DNA of 35,830 nucleotides. It comes from Lingula anatina. Its lineage: Eukaryota > Brachiopoda > Lingulata > Lingulida > Lingulidae. The notes beneath the pieces were generated by a model. That model did no database searches. It saw nothing but the letters and a program-made list of their open reading frames with translations, and was not told where the DNA came from. Where the stretch lies: positions 92,950-128,779 of the forward strand of contig NW_019775546.1 of assembly GCF_001039355.2 (NCBI RefSeq). The letters are read 5' to 3'. The translations under genes were made by a program, and so were the position numbers. Of this stretch, positions 9,361-18,959 are shown in pieces; positions within the stretch are counted from its first letter, which is position 1, and every line of letters starts with the position of its first letter.

Positions 9361-10160
9361 TCCACACACACACCTACCCGCTTGTGTTGATGAGACTGAG
9401 ATATTGGAGTCATGGTTCAGCTTTTGTTTTTGAAAACCATTAATTTAACCTGGACATTACTGAGACTTTTCCAATATGTGTTTTCCAGGGTGCCGTGATA
9501 GCTTTCCTGTTCTGTTTCCTCAACAACGAGGTGAAAACAGAGATACGTAAACGATGGGAGAGATATAAACTGTCCAGGTTCGGCGACGATCGCCGCTCCT
9601 CCAAAAACATTAACACCTTAATATCTTACCTGAGTAGAAACAGACATTCGGACTACTCCATACACTCAAATAATGTGATCAAACGAGATTCTCCTCCGAT
9701 AAACGGGAGGAACAATATACCAAGCGACCGGCCGTCACAAACGCGCAAAGTTAAAGACAATAATGTGCTTTTAGAACTGCCAATACGAAAGTCGAATGGT
9801 GTTCTTGGCAAAAGCAATGGGGTTGCTGACGTCACGCTTGACGTTGATTTTATCGAAAATGACTTCACTACCACGGAAAATGACGTCACTGTTGGGAGAA
9901 GCAATTCACGGGCTGACTCGGACTCACAATTGTCGGATTCCATTGGGAAGGATCAGTCTACAGTATTATTACCCAATAACAACTGCACTGCCGTCATCGA
10001 ATCTCTGCCAAAGAAGCTTCACCGAGACTCCGGGAACGAAAGCGGCAGTTCTTTGTCCAAGGATCTTCCCTTAAAGCCTCACTGCGAAGAGGGGGATCCC
10101 GAGGAGCAAGAGGTCCTTCTCCAACGTCGATCGATGTCGGGAGGTATTTCGATGAAGTGA
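168..10160 (+). CDS. Class B1 (secretin-family) peptide-hormone GPCR, partial gene (5' exons outside; TM3-TM5 exons not found)
   Basis: Six exons are visible: 168-278, 3013-3143, 4565-4659, 4980-5148, 9053-9200 and 9489-10160. Together they encode most of the extracellular hormone-binding domain ([13 protein letters not shown], cysteines 2-6 of the usual six), TM1, TM2 with the [11 protein letters not shown] motif, TM6 with [16 protein letters not shown]7, and a cytoplasmic tail of about 200 residues. Family members bind peptide hormones at the plasma membrane and mostly signal through Gs and cAMP. By eye the closest vertebrate relatives are PTH receptors (compare the TM1-TM2 and TM6 wording). 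An invertebrate PDF or calcitonin-like receptor is also possible, so no symbol is given. Introns inside the N-terminal part fit in phase (1, 0, 2). The segment for TM3-TM5 (about 110 residues in the family) is missing between 5149 and 9052. Joining 5148 to 9053 directly shifts the frame and reaches a stop, so the gene as seen cannot make a full receptor. Confidence 0.93.
302..486. mobile_element. Non-autonomous DNA transposon (MITE) with perfect 12-bp TIRs and TAATAT target duplication
   Basis: The element begins CAGGCCCGTAGC (302-313) and ends GCTACGGGCCTG (475-486), which are exact reverse complements. It is flanked on both sides by TAATAT (296-301 and 487-492), as expected of a target-site duplication. 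The interior is short, includes an 11-C run at 448-458, and has no open reading frame. I have seen similar CAGGCCCGTAGC-ended sequences in marine invertebrate DNA, from memory only. The superfamily is undetermined. Confidence 0.85.
1071..1099. repeat. (AAT)n microsatellite
   Basis: An uninterrupted AAT run. It marks the left side of an approximately 0.8-kb block whose right side is a second AAT run at 1872-1916. Confidence 0.95.
1390..1611. repeat. Tandem duplication, 2 x 111 bp
   Basis: Copies at 1390-1500 and 1501-1611 both start gcgtgccttttgcgagactt and both end with the TTGAATTGTAYCG stretch. They differ at only a few positions, so the duplication looks fairly recent. The 93-residue open frame overlapping copy 1 is probably not coding. 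Confidence 0.93.
1872..1916. repeat. (AAT)n microsatellite
   Basis: About 14 AAT units in receptor intron DNA. Confidence 0.95.
3013..3143 (+). CDS. Receptor exon: hormone-binding domain, part 2
   Basis: The acceptor is cattttcag (ending 3012) and the donor is gtaatg at 3144. Two bases complete the split Glu codon, then [15 protein letters not shown] and [10 protein letters not shown] follow, matching the distal hormone-domain pattern (R-C-x-x-x-G-x-W ... N-x-S/T-x-C) with the last two cysteines. The exon ends in phase 0 after STFMK, just before TM1. Confidence 0.93.
3144..4564 (+). other. Receptor intron (1.4 kb)
   Basis: AT-rich intron. The open frame continuing past 3143 to about 3350, and another at 3265-3495, are intronic read-through and a repeat artefact. 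A 30-bp tandem repeat lies at 3401-3480. Nothing else was recognised. Confidence 0.8.
3401..3480. repeat. 30-bp tandem repeat, about 2.7 copies
   Basis: Units start at 3401, 3431 and 3461 (ATTCRTGTTGTGTTACCCTA-like, then ttttgccttt). The period is divisible by three, which keeps a frame open and produces a spurious Cys/Leu-rich translation. Confidence 0.9.
4565..4659 (+). CDS. Receptor exon: TM1
   Basis: The acceptor is tttttag (ending 4564) and the donor is gtgagt at 4660. The phase 0 translation begins [20 protein letters not shown] and continues as a hydrophobic helix to VVMISF. The Y-x-x-G-Y-x-x-S-L pattern is characteristic of class B TM1. The exon ends with two bases of a codon (phase 2) that join the exon at 4980. 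Confidence 0.94.
4980..5148 (+). CDS. Receptor exon: intracellular loop 1, TM2 and extracellular loop 1
   Basis: The acceptor is cgactgtag (ending 4979) and the donor is gtaggt at 5149. With the previous exon it reads [20 protein letters not shown], the class B TM2 signature, then [15 protein letters not shown] and a long first extracellular loop ending LGNGT with an N-glycosylation sequon. It ends in phase 0. The next expected exon would start with the conserved loop-1 region and TM3. Confidence 0.95.
6136..6190. repeat. poly(A) followed by (AT)n
   Basis: About 23 A residues run directly into about 16 AT units. This could be the tail of an old retroposed copy or a simple expansion. No upstream element body was recognised. 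Confidence 0.9.
7651..7818. mobile_element. Foldback/MITE-like element in receptor intron
   Basis: Left arm GGACTAACTGAG (from 7651) and right arm CTCAGTTAGTCC (ending 7818) are exact inverted repeats. The complementarity continues inwards with gaps through GATCAAAATAT-like and CTTGAAAGCTT/AAGCTTTCAAG segments (left near 7670-7700, right near 7772-7805). The centre is a GC-rich palindrome (gcccctgcaggggc, near 7740). There is no coding capacity and no clear target duplication. Confidence 0.75.
7822..7850. repeat. Perfect 11-bp-stem hairpin
   Basis: CAAGAAGTTGT is followed after six bases by its exact reverse complement ACAACTTCTTG. It sits 3 bp to the right of the foldback element. The same CAAGAAGTT/AACTTCTTG arms form a hairpin at about 19040-19070. 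Confidence 0.85.
9053..9200 (+). CDS. Receptor exon: intracellular loop 3 end, TM6 and extracellular loop 3
   Basis: The acceptor is cctatttacag (ending 9052) and the donor is gtaagt at 9201. The first base completes a codon (phase 2 intron). The translation [20 protein letters not shown] contains the class B TM6 K-S-T-L-x-L-x-P-L-F-G motif. ECL3 reads [19 protein letters not shown]. It ends in phase 0 at TSFS, the normal exon junction before TM7. Confidence 0.95.
9224..9375. repeat. CA-rich microsatellite, alternating purine-pyrimidine
   Basis: (CA)n tracts are interspersed with CGCGTGCACGTGCACG and GCGCGCAC stretches inside the 288-bp intron before the TM7 exon. The His/Thr-rich open frame through it is an artefact. 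Confidence 0.95.
9489..10160 (+). CDS. Receptor last exon: TM7 and long cytoplasmic tail
   Basis: The acceptor is tgttttccag (ending 9488) and the stop TGA is at 10158-10160. It starts [20 protein letters not shown], matching the class B TM7 end (…C-F-x-N-x-E-V-…E-I-R/K-K-x-W). The remaining roughly 200 residues are hydrophilic, Ser/Asp/Asn-rich and probably disordered. They have many possible phosphorylation sites (for example [14 protein letters not shown]) and a short internal repeat KSNGV. This tail is longer than the 100-130 residues usual in the family. No PDZ ligand is evident at the end (SGGISMK). Confidence 0.95.
   Translation, partial: GAVIAFLFCFLNNEVKTEIRKRWERYKLSRFGDDRRSSKNINTLISYLSRNRHSDYSIHSNNVIKRDSPPINGRNNIPSDRPSQTRKVKDNNVLLELPIRKSNGVLGKSNGVADVTLDVDFIENDFTTTENDVTVGRSNSRADSDSQLSDSIGKDQSTVLLPNNNCTAVIESLPKKLHRDSGNESGSSLSKDLPLKPHCEEGDPEEQEVLLQRRSMSGGISMK
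9827..9888 (+). promoter_or_regulatory. Two palindromic CRE octamers inside the receptor tail coding exon
   Basis: TGACGTCA occurs at 9827-9834 and 9881-9888, both as the codons for an Asp-Val-Thr tripeptide. Two more exact copies follow at 10708-10715 and 11339-11346. TGACGTCA is the consensus cAMP response element. Whether these sites are used is unknown. Confidence 0.45.
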
Positions 10161-10482
10161 TTAGGGAAGCACGCACGCTGGATGCCATCCATGAATGAGC
10201 TGCTGTGTTCACACTAAGAAATTATGGACCGCAATCTGTCCGCACATGAGTCCTTTTCAAATTTGGGAGTGTTATAAACATGATCCCCGTGTTTACCTTA
10301 CAGCAGAAAGATGAAACTTGTTAGTCAAATAATTTTTTTTTAAATTGTGCATCTATTCACTTCCTTTTGGAAAAATATATGGCCTTTTATTTAGATGAGA
10401 CTCAATGCTGGATGTTCAAGAAAGTGTGGAATACTACCACGTGAACACAACAGTTCAAGTCTTGCGCTCAAACTACCTCAGG

Positions 10483-10608
10483 AATGTGATGTATTCATGA
10501 CCAATTTGGATTAAGTCGTCATCAAATGTGATGTTTTCATGACCAATGTGGATTAAGTCGCCAACAAATGTGACGTATCCATGACCAATGTGGATTAAGG
10601 CGTCATGA
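10483..10608. repeat. 42-bp tandem repeat, 3 copies, in receptor 3'UTR
   Basis: Units start at 10483, 10525 and 10567. Each contains AATGTGAYGTWTYCATGACC followed by AATKTGGATTAAGKCG. The copies differ at a few positions each. Confidence 0.93.
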
Positions 10609-11646
10609 AAGTATGTGTAAGCAAAGCAGCTATCAAAATTTGTTTAAGACTGCAGTACCCTTTTTGTTTAAATCAAGATGCGGTCGACTTGACGTAACAA
10701 ACGTATGTGACGTCATTAGGTGATAAAGACGTTTGCCCCCACGGGTCGGGACAACAAATATTTACGTACAGGATTTTACTTTCACAGTATTTAAGTGTTT
10801 ATATATAATTAAAATGTACCTCTCGTTTAGGGGGAAATGTTGAGTAAACGACGTCGGCAAAGTTTAAAGACGAGATGGAAGTTGCTTAACAGACCTATTA
10901 TAAGTGTCTGTTGATAAATGGATTCTTAATAATACTCTGGACATGGAAACCTATCATTATTCCTTTTAAATACCTCCCCCATTCCGTTCATTTCATTATC
11001 TGTAGATTCAAAACACCCAGTTGTAAAGAAGCTGAGTTGTAAACACTGACTCGACTGCAACGTATAATTTAGAATTTTGAATGTGTTGCAGGCCTTATAA
11101 GCAAAAGACAAAAGTTTGAAAAACTGCAATGAAGTCATTAAAATTACCGCTATGTATAAGAGTGCCCTGGGATTTCTTGTGAAAGTTTTGCAAGTTAAAT
11201 CGTATTCGTATTCGTAAAATTTATTAGCATAGGCAAAGGGAAAATTGTAGTAACTTTGTATGCTCATGGTGTTTATAATAGATTGAAAACAGAGTCGGAG
11301 TATTGCTGAAAAGGTTCATAACAGAGTGGATCTTCTGATGACGTCATTAATAATGTATCCGGTCTGTATTACGTGAGTTACGTTGGTACCAATTTTATAT
11401 ATGGGTGTGGCATGTTTATTTGACTAAATACAATTACAGTAAAAAAATGAAGCTGACAGCATTTATTTTATATATATTTTGTATGTTGTACCCATGTTTA
11501 TACCAGACAACGCCATAACGGCGAGAAAAGATTAATTTCATTCATGACGTATTAACGCCAGGTGGGTGTGAATAACTGTGAGCAGTAACGCCTGTTATTG
11601 TTCGATACCATTGTGTGTAACGTCCACTGTGATACATTCATTTTTT

Positions 11647-11751
11647 AATAAATAAGACGTTGTAATGATCAAAATAAATTTACATCTAATTCAGTTGTTC
11701 TTGTTTGTTTTATATGAATATGTCAATACGCACGATAAAAATATAAATAAA
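11647..11751 (+). terminator. Candidate polyadenylation signals of the receptor
   Basis: AATAAA occurs at 11647-11652, 11673-11678 and 11746-11751, about 1.5 kb after the stop codon. Which one is used cannot be decided from sequence alone. Confidence 0.5.
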
Positions 11752-11760
11752 AAAACAATA

Positions 11761-11925
11761 ATGATGGTCCTAGGAATGGAAATCAGAGCTCCCATATGCT
11801 TATTACATGCAGGTTAGGGTTAGTCGGAGTATTGGGGTTAGTTAGTATTTGGGACAAATGTCACCCGTACAAAGTATGGGGAACAGTCTACGGTTTCAAG
11901 CTGACCACAATTCCTGTCACATCGG
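11761..11925. mobile_element. Degraded MITE, second copy of the 21291-21453 family
   Basis: The core (TATTTGGGACAAATGTCACC..GTACAAAGTATGGGGAAC) matches 21379-21413 closely. The right end (CAATTCCTGTCACATCGG, to 11925) matches the family inverted repeat, while the left end is eroded (TAGGAATGG near 11771). A GGTTAGGGTTAG-like segment lies inside. Confidence 0.7.
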
Positions 11926-14021
11926 CATATCTAGCCGTCTATATTGTAATTCTTTATATACATTCTGTGATGTAAATCACAATGTAATACAATGCAACCG
12001 CAAGTGCAGTGGCGAAGGGCTACTAAAGGGCTTAGCCGTCTTAGTGTATAAGTCACTTTACGCCACAAAAATGATGTAATAATAATCCCACGCAACTGCC
12101 GTATGAAAGAAAAAAATGTCAAAAACGTTCAACATAAAACACTTTGAGGTGTTTATTTTTAATCATGAGTTTATGTTTAAGTAACGTACAAAAACGCATA
12201 TATAGCTGTAACAGTAAAAATAAGATAATATTGACGAAAATAAATATCATTAACTTGGTGGTAGAATGGATGTAAATGCATCTTGTCTTCTCTAACACAA
12301 TCCCACTGTAGTTCATTCATTCGACATATGAACTTTCATTGCTCTGCCTGGTCACGTAATACCAAGTTAAACGGCAGATAGAATTTTTTTTTTTTTTTTT
12401 TTGGGGGGGGGGGTAATGATTTCATCAAACCAGAATCCCTTTCCTGGGATGGGGAGATTTTGTGTCATATCATAAAAAGTAAAGTTCACTCCGAGGCTTC
12501 CATACGGAAATTAGGTAACCTATTAATACTTTTAGGCAAATCAGGTGAGCATTTTGGTGAGAGGTGTTCGTATAGAACCCAGGTCAGTAGAAAACGGAGG
12601 AGTAATCATGAAGTCTCGTGCCATATTGCTACAATTTTAAAACCGACATCACGGAGGCTAGTGGAGCGTTTGTATGGGATGAGAGGGGGGGGGGGGGGGG
12701 GGGATACTTTAATTTCGCCTTGGTGGGCCAGTGAATAAGGGAATCTCGGACTCTTTTTGTTCCTTGAGTCCCAAATTGCATTGCATGTGTTGCGCTGTCA
12801 TAAGACTCAGTTGTCCCTCCCAACGCAACAGCGCGCCTTCTATTACCTCATAAATCTCCCCATGCGTCCATTAATCACTTAAAGCAATTACAAAAGAAAT
12901 ACAATAAATCATGCCCAAACTCTCCTCAGACTAACACTCATTAATTTACGTTACACGTTGTTTTATCTAAAGTGTTACACATAGACCTAAATAATACGCG
13001 ATAAGTTTAGGTTTGCACAGGGGTGCTTAATATGTCAGTTGTGCATTAATTCGCAATGCGTTGTTGGGCAGTCACGAAAGAGGGTTCTATCTATTGAGTT
13101 TTTATCAAAATGTGTGTTTACACAAACGTGTCGGCTTATATTTACTGAAAAGAACAACCAGGAACTCGCGATAAAATCACGCTAGAGTCACCACTGAAAT
13201 ATTCAAGCGACCCCGGCAGTTATTTTTCTCTCTCTGAAGAAAATTCGTTTTCAAAAGGCAATGAGCTTTATTTTGCTGCGACACTCTCTTTAAATATTTG
13301 TATCGTGTAAATTTATATGTTAACCTTGGTGTATATTGGTTTGGAAATTGGAAGAAGAGGACGTTATTGAGTTACCTTACTGAATTGACAGAGATCCAGT
13401 TTAACAGGTAAGTTGAGGTCACGCGCTCATTTTTTAGCGGTTCACCGTTGACTCAGAAATTTAAGTAGTTGAAAAAAAGACAAGTCCAGATGTTCTCAAG
13501 ATATGGTCTTAAAAAGCAGATGAAACGGCTCTTTTATTACCTTAAATCTCATGAACTAATTAACAAACAATTAAAAAAATTAAGTAGTGAGAAAGTGATT
13601 GATTTTCAAGGCAAAGGAGTTTTTAACTATGTTATAGTTGGCAAATGTCTCGTATTTGTTTGGATTGATTAAAAGTAATAACTTAATAATTTGAATTAAC
13701 ACACCTTAACCGAATATTTACAAACTAATGAAAAACTTCGTTCCAAGTAGATCATATAAAACTTGGTTGAATCCACGGTTCGTGAAAAAAAGGAAGACAA
13801 GATCAAAACGCTTTGATTTTTGACATAAATAAGTTGGGGGGGGGGGGAAGCTTTAAACGAATTGGATAACGAAACCCTCTAAACTGCCTTTCACAACTTA
13901 AATGATTATCTAAGCTATTTACCGATCAATCAACTATTTCATTGTTCATTTATTTATTTTCCCGATTATGATCAAAGGCCACAGATACCTTGCTAAGCGG
14001 ACATTTATAACCACAGTTAAA
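11926..14021. other. Intergenic region between receptor and mucin genes
   Basis: No gene was recognised. It contains a T19-G11 homopolymer junction (12384-12413), a 19-G run (12685-12703), a 12-G run (13836-13847), and AT-rich sequence. The promoter and any 5' untranslated exon of the mucin gene should lie here, but I see no convincing core promoter. A splice-acceptor-like ttataaccacag ends at 14016, five bases before the chosen ATG, so a 5'UTR intron is possible. Confidence 0.6.
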
Positions 14022-15318
14022 ATGATGGCCCCTTCGTTGATACTGTTGCTGCTTGTAACGTGCAGTTTGCGTTTATCATGTGTCGACGGTGAGACATGGA
14101 GCAATACTACAACGCCAGCGCAATCACCACGCAATGCGACAACATTGTCATCGGGAAAGAGTACACCAGTCCCTGCATCGACGAACGTATCAACAAACAC
14201 GGTGGGTCCCGGCACAACTAATACTACAAATATTACTCCAGGGACGCCAATGCCACCGGCAGAGAGCACATCAGTTCCAAAAAACACTACAACAACGGCA
14301 TCAACGTCGACATTGTTATCCACCGGAAGTGCACCAGTTTCTGCGTCTTCAACCATGAATAGCCAGAGCACAGTGAATGCTACAACAAAAGCACCAACGT
14401 CTGCATCGCCAACCTCAGGAAATACAACGATTTTTACGACATCAAACGTTTCAACAAACACGGAAATCCCCACTACACCAAATATTTCAATTTCAACGCC
14501 ACCGACTAAAGCCTCTACAGCTGCGACAACAAAAGCCATTCCAAGTACACCGATAACAAGTCCAGCTACGTTTACTCCGGCAATGAGCATATCGCCAACT
14601 AATACAGTTTCAGAAACACCAACCGCTAGTAAGCAAACGGTTACGCCAACGGCTAGTGCAGGAGGTAGTCAAACATCCTCTACTGTTGGTTCTACTGGAC
14701 AACCAAACAGTACAACCAAACCAACCACATCCACTGTTATTACCCCAACCATAACCACATCCACCTCAGTCAAATCGACATCAGTATCGTCTACGGCAAA
14801 TCCAACAACTGCCTCTGCTTCTAGTACAGAGTCAAATACCACACCGACAAACAAAGCAACCTCTGCCAGAACATCGAAAGGCACTACCGAGTCGAACAAA
14901 CCGCCAATTAATACACAAAGCGGACCCTTGACAACGTCTTCTGCCGTTCAATCATCGGAGGGAAAATCTGCTGAATCAAGCACCGTGCCGACTACCTCGC
15001 CTACAAAGACCGTGACAACATCCACCACGCCAGGTGCTCAAGAGGACAGCACGACTGTCTCAAGCAAGATGACTACAGGACCAAAGGACCAGTCGACAGA
15101 ACCACCATCGCTTCAACCAACGTTATCGACAGGTGCCAGTACAGACGGAAGCGCTTCCTCTACCGGAGAACAGCCAACTCCTTCGTCATTAGTAACAAAA
15201 GTGACACGCACCACATCGGACAAACCAAACGAAAGCAAAACTAGTAAATCAGCAAGTTCTAAGCCAAGCCCCACCTCGCCATCGCCAACGATATATGCTT
15301 CAAAGAACTTCACCAAAG
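14022..15318 (+). CDS. Mucin exon 1: signal peptide and Thr/Ser/Pro mucin domain
   Basis: The start MMAPSLILLLLVTCSLRLSC gives a signal peptide, with likely cleavage after VDG (residue 23). The rest is dominated by Thr, Ser, Pro, Ala and Asn, with many N-x-S/T sequons and no cysteine after the signal peptide. It is expected to be heavily O-glycosylated. There is no exact tandem repeat, only recurring phrases such as NVSTNT (DNA near 14185 and 14447). The donor is aaag|gtaggc at 15319, phase 1. Long antisense open frames here result from the biased composition. Confidence 0.95.
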
Positions 15319-15326
15319 GTAGGCTT

Positions 15327-15357
<31 letters not shown>

Positions 15358-18300
15358 TTGTGTGTTGCTTCTTTATTTATCTGTTAATTACCTCCGCCAA
15401 TGTTTTTGGTTCCGTTAGTTTGTCTGTCTGTCTATCTGTCTGTCTGTCTGTTAGCAACATTACAGAAAAAGTTATGGACCGATTTTGATGTAATTTTCAG
15501 GAACTGTCTGAAGTGGGCCAAGGAACAGATGATTAGTTTTTTGGTGGTGATCAGAATCAATAATCAATCAATAATCAATAATCAAAAATAAAAATAATAA
15601 GTTATGGACAGATTTTGATGAAATTTTCAGGTATTCAGAAGGGGGCAAGGAACAGATGATTAGTTTTTGGTGGTGATTCGGATCATTAATCAATCAATAA
15701 TCAAAAATAAAAAATAAAAAATAAACTAAATCATCATAGAATGAAAATTTAGGGGTGAAACGGCATTGGGTGGTGACTTTGCTGCCTTGTTTATTTATTT
15801 ATTAACCTTGGACTGGCGATTGTTTTTGTCTGTTCATTATCAATCATTTACTTCTTTCTTTTTATATTTTGTGTTATTGTTTGCTTTTAGTGAAGAGGAG
15901 GGACGCACCTTTCGGCGCTTATTTTGCAAGGTAGTTGAAACTGACCCTCCTCCAGTATACGCGATCAGATTCCTTAATGTATATATGTGTCTATTTTTAG
16001 GATCAGAGGAAATAAAAAATCTCACTAAAAGTTTGCATCTTTCCTTTATACTGAATTCGACAGAATTCAATAAAACAGATGAAAAACAAAAGGAAAATAT
16101 AACAGAATATCTTGAGCAGCAGGTAGGATATATTGTCATCTTGAAAATTAAATCTGTTAAAATTTCTTTAAAAAATTATAACTGTTAAATAGTTACTGCA
16201 CAAAAACAGCTAAGATCAGAATTGTTTGTACTCCAATTTCCAATATCCAGCCGGATGTGTTTTTTATGTGATATCTGCTGTATTTTGAAATCTGGATATA
16301 TACCTTGTTAATTACACAGAGGCACAACAATCTGGTATGACAGGTATCAGAACAACCCCCCCCCCCCCGGAACCCCCCCCCCCCCCCCCCGAAGAATATA
16401 CATTTATGAACTAATATAAAGGAAAGAGTATAAAGTTAAAATCTCTTCATCCATTTTATGAATATTTTTAGTGTGATGATGCAACTCCGGGTTAGAGAAA
16501 GTGAATTCCATTAAACAAATTATTTTCATGGAGTACAAGTACAGAAAGTTTTAGAAATGAAAGTACAGAAAATTTTATTTAAAATAATCTGATCAAAGTA
16601 TATCTCCTGGTAAAGTTTGGGTAAACAGATGATCTCACTCTCATGTAACCCCTTTGAAGAATTAACTGTTACTTATAATTGTTTCATTATCCCCCCCCCC
16701 CCACCCTTGATTAAGTAATCCTTGATTCAAGATGCATCTTTAGGGGAGGTGGGGTAAACAGATTCTTGCTTATCTAGGTATTCCTTTGATTATCTGTCAC
16801 CTTTAATTGCTTGACTGCTACCTACTTACCCACTACCAATCACACTGAAAATATTCATAAAATATCTGTTTACCTGTTCATCTGTTTACCCCACCTTTAC
16901 CTGAAGGATAGGTGGTTATACTTTGATTAGATAATACTTTCTGTACTTGTACTCAACGTAAAAGGATTTTTTGTTACAAAGTAATTTCTTTAATGATGAA
17001 GTTGTATTATCACACTAAAATATTATAAATTGGATGAAATGTTTTGAGCTTAACGCTAATTTACTTTATATTTGTATATTAGTATATATTTCTTGGGCGG
17101 CGGGGTCTCGTCCGGGGGGGGGGGATTGTCCTGGGGGAATTGTCCGGGGGGGGGGGAATTGTCCTAGAATCCAACAACTTGTTCAACTGCAGTTCCGTTT
17201 TCAGAGAGATCTTGACAGAAGTCAAAACCTTGGAGTAAAAAAACTCAGGTTTTAGCTGCTGTTAAAAGAGCAGTGTATTAGATTAGATTAAATTAAATGA
17301 AATTATTTACTCAATTGCCTAACCTCGTTAATCTGCGACTTTTTACCTTATACTACCTATTGTTTATATACTTTTAAGTCAAAATAGGTTCATGGTTGAA
17401 TAAATCATTTAAATTGTACATAAGATCAACAAAATAAATGGCATTAATACATGAACACTTGTCTACCGATTTTCAGCTTAGAGATAAATTTAAAGATGTT
17501 ATTGGACATGAAGACGTAGAAATCAACTCAATGTACGTACAAGTTTATAATATTTTATTAAGCTGATTAAATTGGTTGCGCCTTTGCGAGAATTCCCGCT
17601 GAGATAGATCGATCCTGCTGGACCGATAAATTCTATTCTGAACACAGCCATAGAGTGCCCCTAGCATGTAACTTATGTATTTAATACAATTATTATTATA
17701 CTATTATTTAGTGGGGGACTCATTAGGAAAAGCTGGAGGACGGCATAGAACCTCCTGGACTTTAACATCCTCCCTCTTTTATCCTCCCTCCTCGTAATAC
17801 GCCAATGGCTGATTTATATGTAAATTTGCCTTAAAGAAGTAAAAAATCCCTTAATCGCCCCCTGCTTCGTGCGCTTATAGGGTTGATGCGTTTTTTTCTC
17901 TTATTGTGAACACACAGTTCGCTCCTACCCCTATACTGATAATATGAAAAACGCACTGCTCTTTTTTTTCTAGAGATACGGACGTACTTGGAGAGATAAA
18001 TGTCACTTACTCGATTATATTTCCTCTGGAATTCCTCCTGGGAGATCAAAAGAACATTACATCTGCGATACAGCAAATCAAAGACATTCTTTTCAAAAAT
18101 CAAACTTTTAGATTAACTACAAATGGGAAGGAGCTTACAGCTGACCTAACTCGGGCCCGAGCCAGCTTTGACCGTCAAGGTATGTGAAGACTCTTGAATA
18201 ATGGACACACCGTAAGGGAAAGGTGTTTTCTTAAGCTGCTTTATAAGATATTTGAATTGAAATACAGTACATTGGGTTGGTTAAACAGCTGTTGCGACAC

Positions 18301-18900
18301 TAACATATTTGATAAGTCTCGCCTTGCATTATAGGCTTTTTGAACTTCAATTTTAATAATATTTGTAATACTTAGTGTTAGTCACGTCCATTTTTTTTCT
18401 CTTTTCAATAAATAAACGAGAAAACAAAAACAAATAGTTTTTATACATGCAAGATAACATATTGACCTCAGCCAATAATTGCCTTTTTTTCAGTGGGCAA
18501 TTTTAAGAACCTTTGTTCTCTGAATGGCGCAGACTCTTGCGAAAAGCTAATACCCAAAAATCCACATGAATACAGATGCGAAAACAACGAGCAGGACCCA
18601 ACGATCACCTGCGCCCGCAAGTGTGAAAACTGGGATTGTAATGGCCGGGGCGAATGCCAGGTGTCCTCTTCGAGTAACGAAGCCACGTGCACGTGAGTTC
18701 ATAGCGCTGTGACGTAGTGTAACGTTTCATTAAGCGTACTGACTTGCGTAGTTGTATGGATTTGCCTCTCGTGAGTGTACGGAGATATTTTGCGTACTAA
18801 TGAAGTCTGACCAGGCACCTGTAAAAGCATATCTCTCTCTCCGTCTCTCTCTCTCTCTTCCCATATTTACTCTCTCTCTCTCTCTCTCTTCCCATATTTA

Positions 18901-18959
<59 letters not shown>

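Larger units (their letters stand above)
10161..11752 (+). other. Receptor 3' untranslated region (inferred)
   Basis: This non-coding stretch follows the TGA stop, and candidate polyadenylation hexamers first appear at 11647. It contains a 42-bp tandem repeat (10483-10608), two TGACGTCA octamers (10708, 11339) and AT-rich segments. A reverse-strand open frame at 10926-11267 shows no domain and is not supported. Confidence 0.6.

Noticed and set aside
11811-11845. Telomere-like GGTTAGGGTTAG segment
   Set aside because: There are only one or two units, and they sit inside a MITE family member whose other copy (21340-21375) has the same motif, so this is not a telomere trace.
13946-14590. 214-codon open frame on the reverse strand, Val/Asp-rich
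   Set aside because: It is the antisense shadow of the ACA/ACT/TCA-rich mucin exon. Biased codons remove reverse-strand stops. The other antisense frames at 14669-14899 and 15113-15316 have the same cause.
15891-15930. Possible 40-bp extra mucin exon with ttttag acceptor and gtagtt donor
   Set aside because: Inserting 40 bases between two phase 1 junctions would shift the frame of all downstream exons, while direct splicing 15318 to 16001 is in frame.
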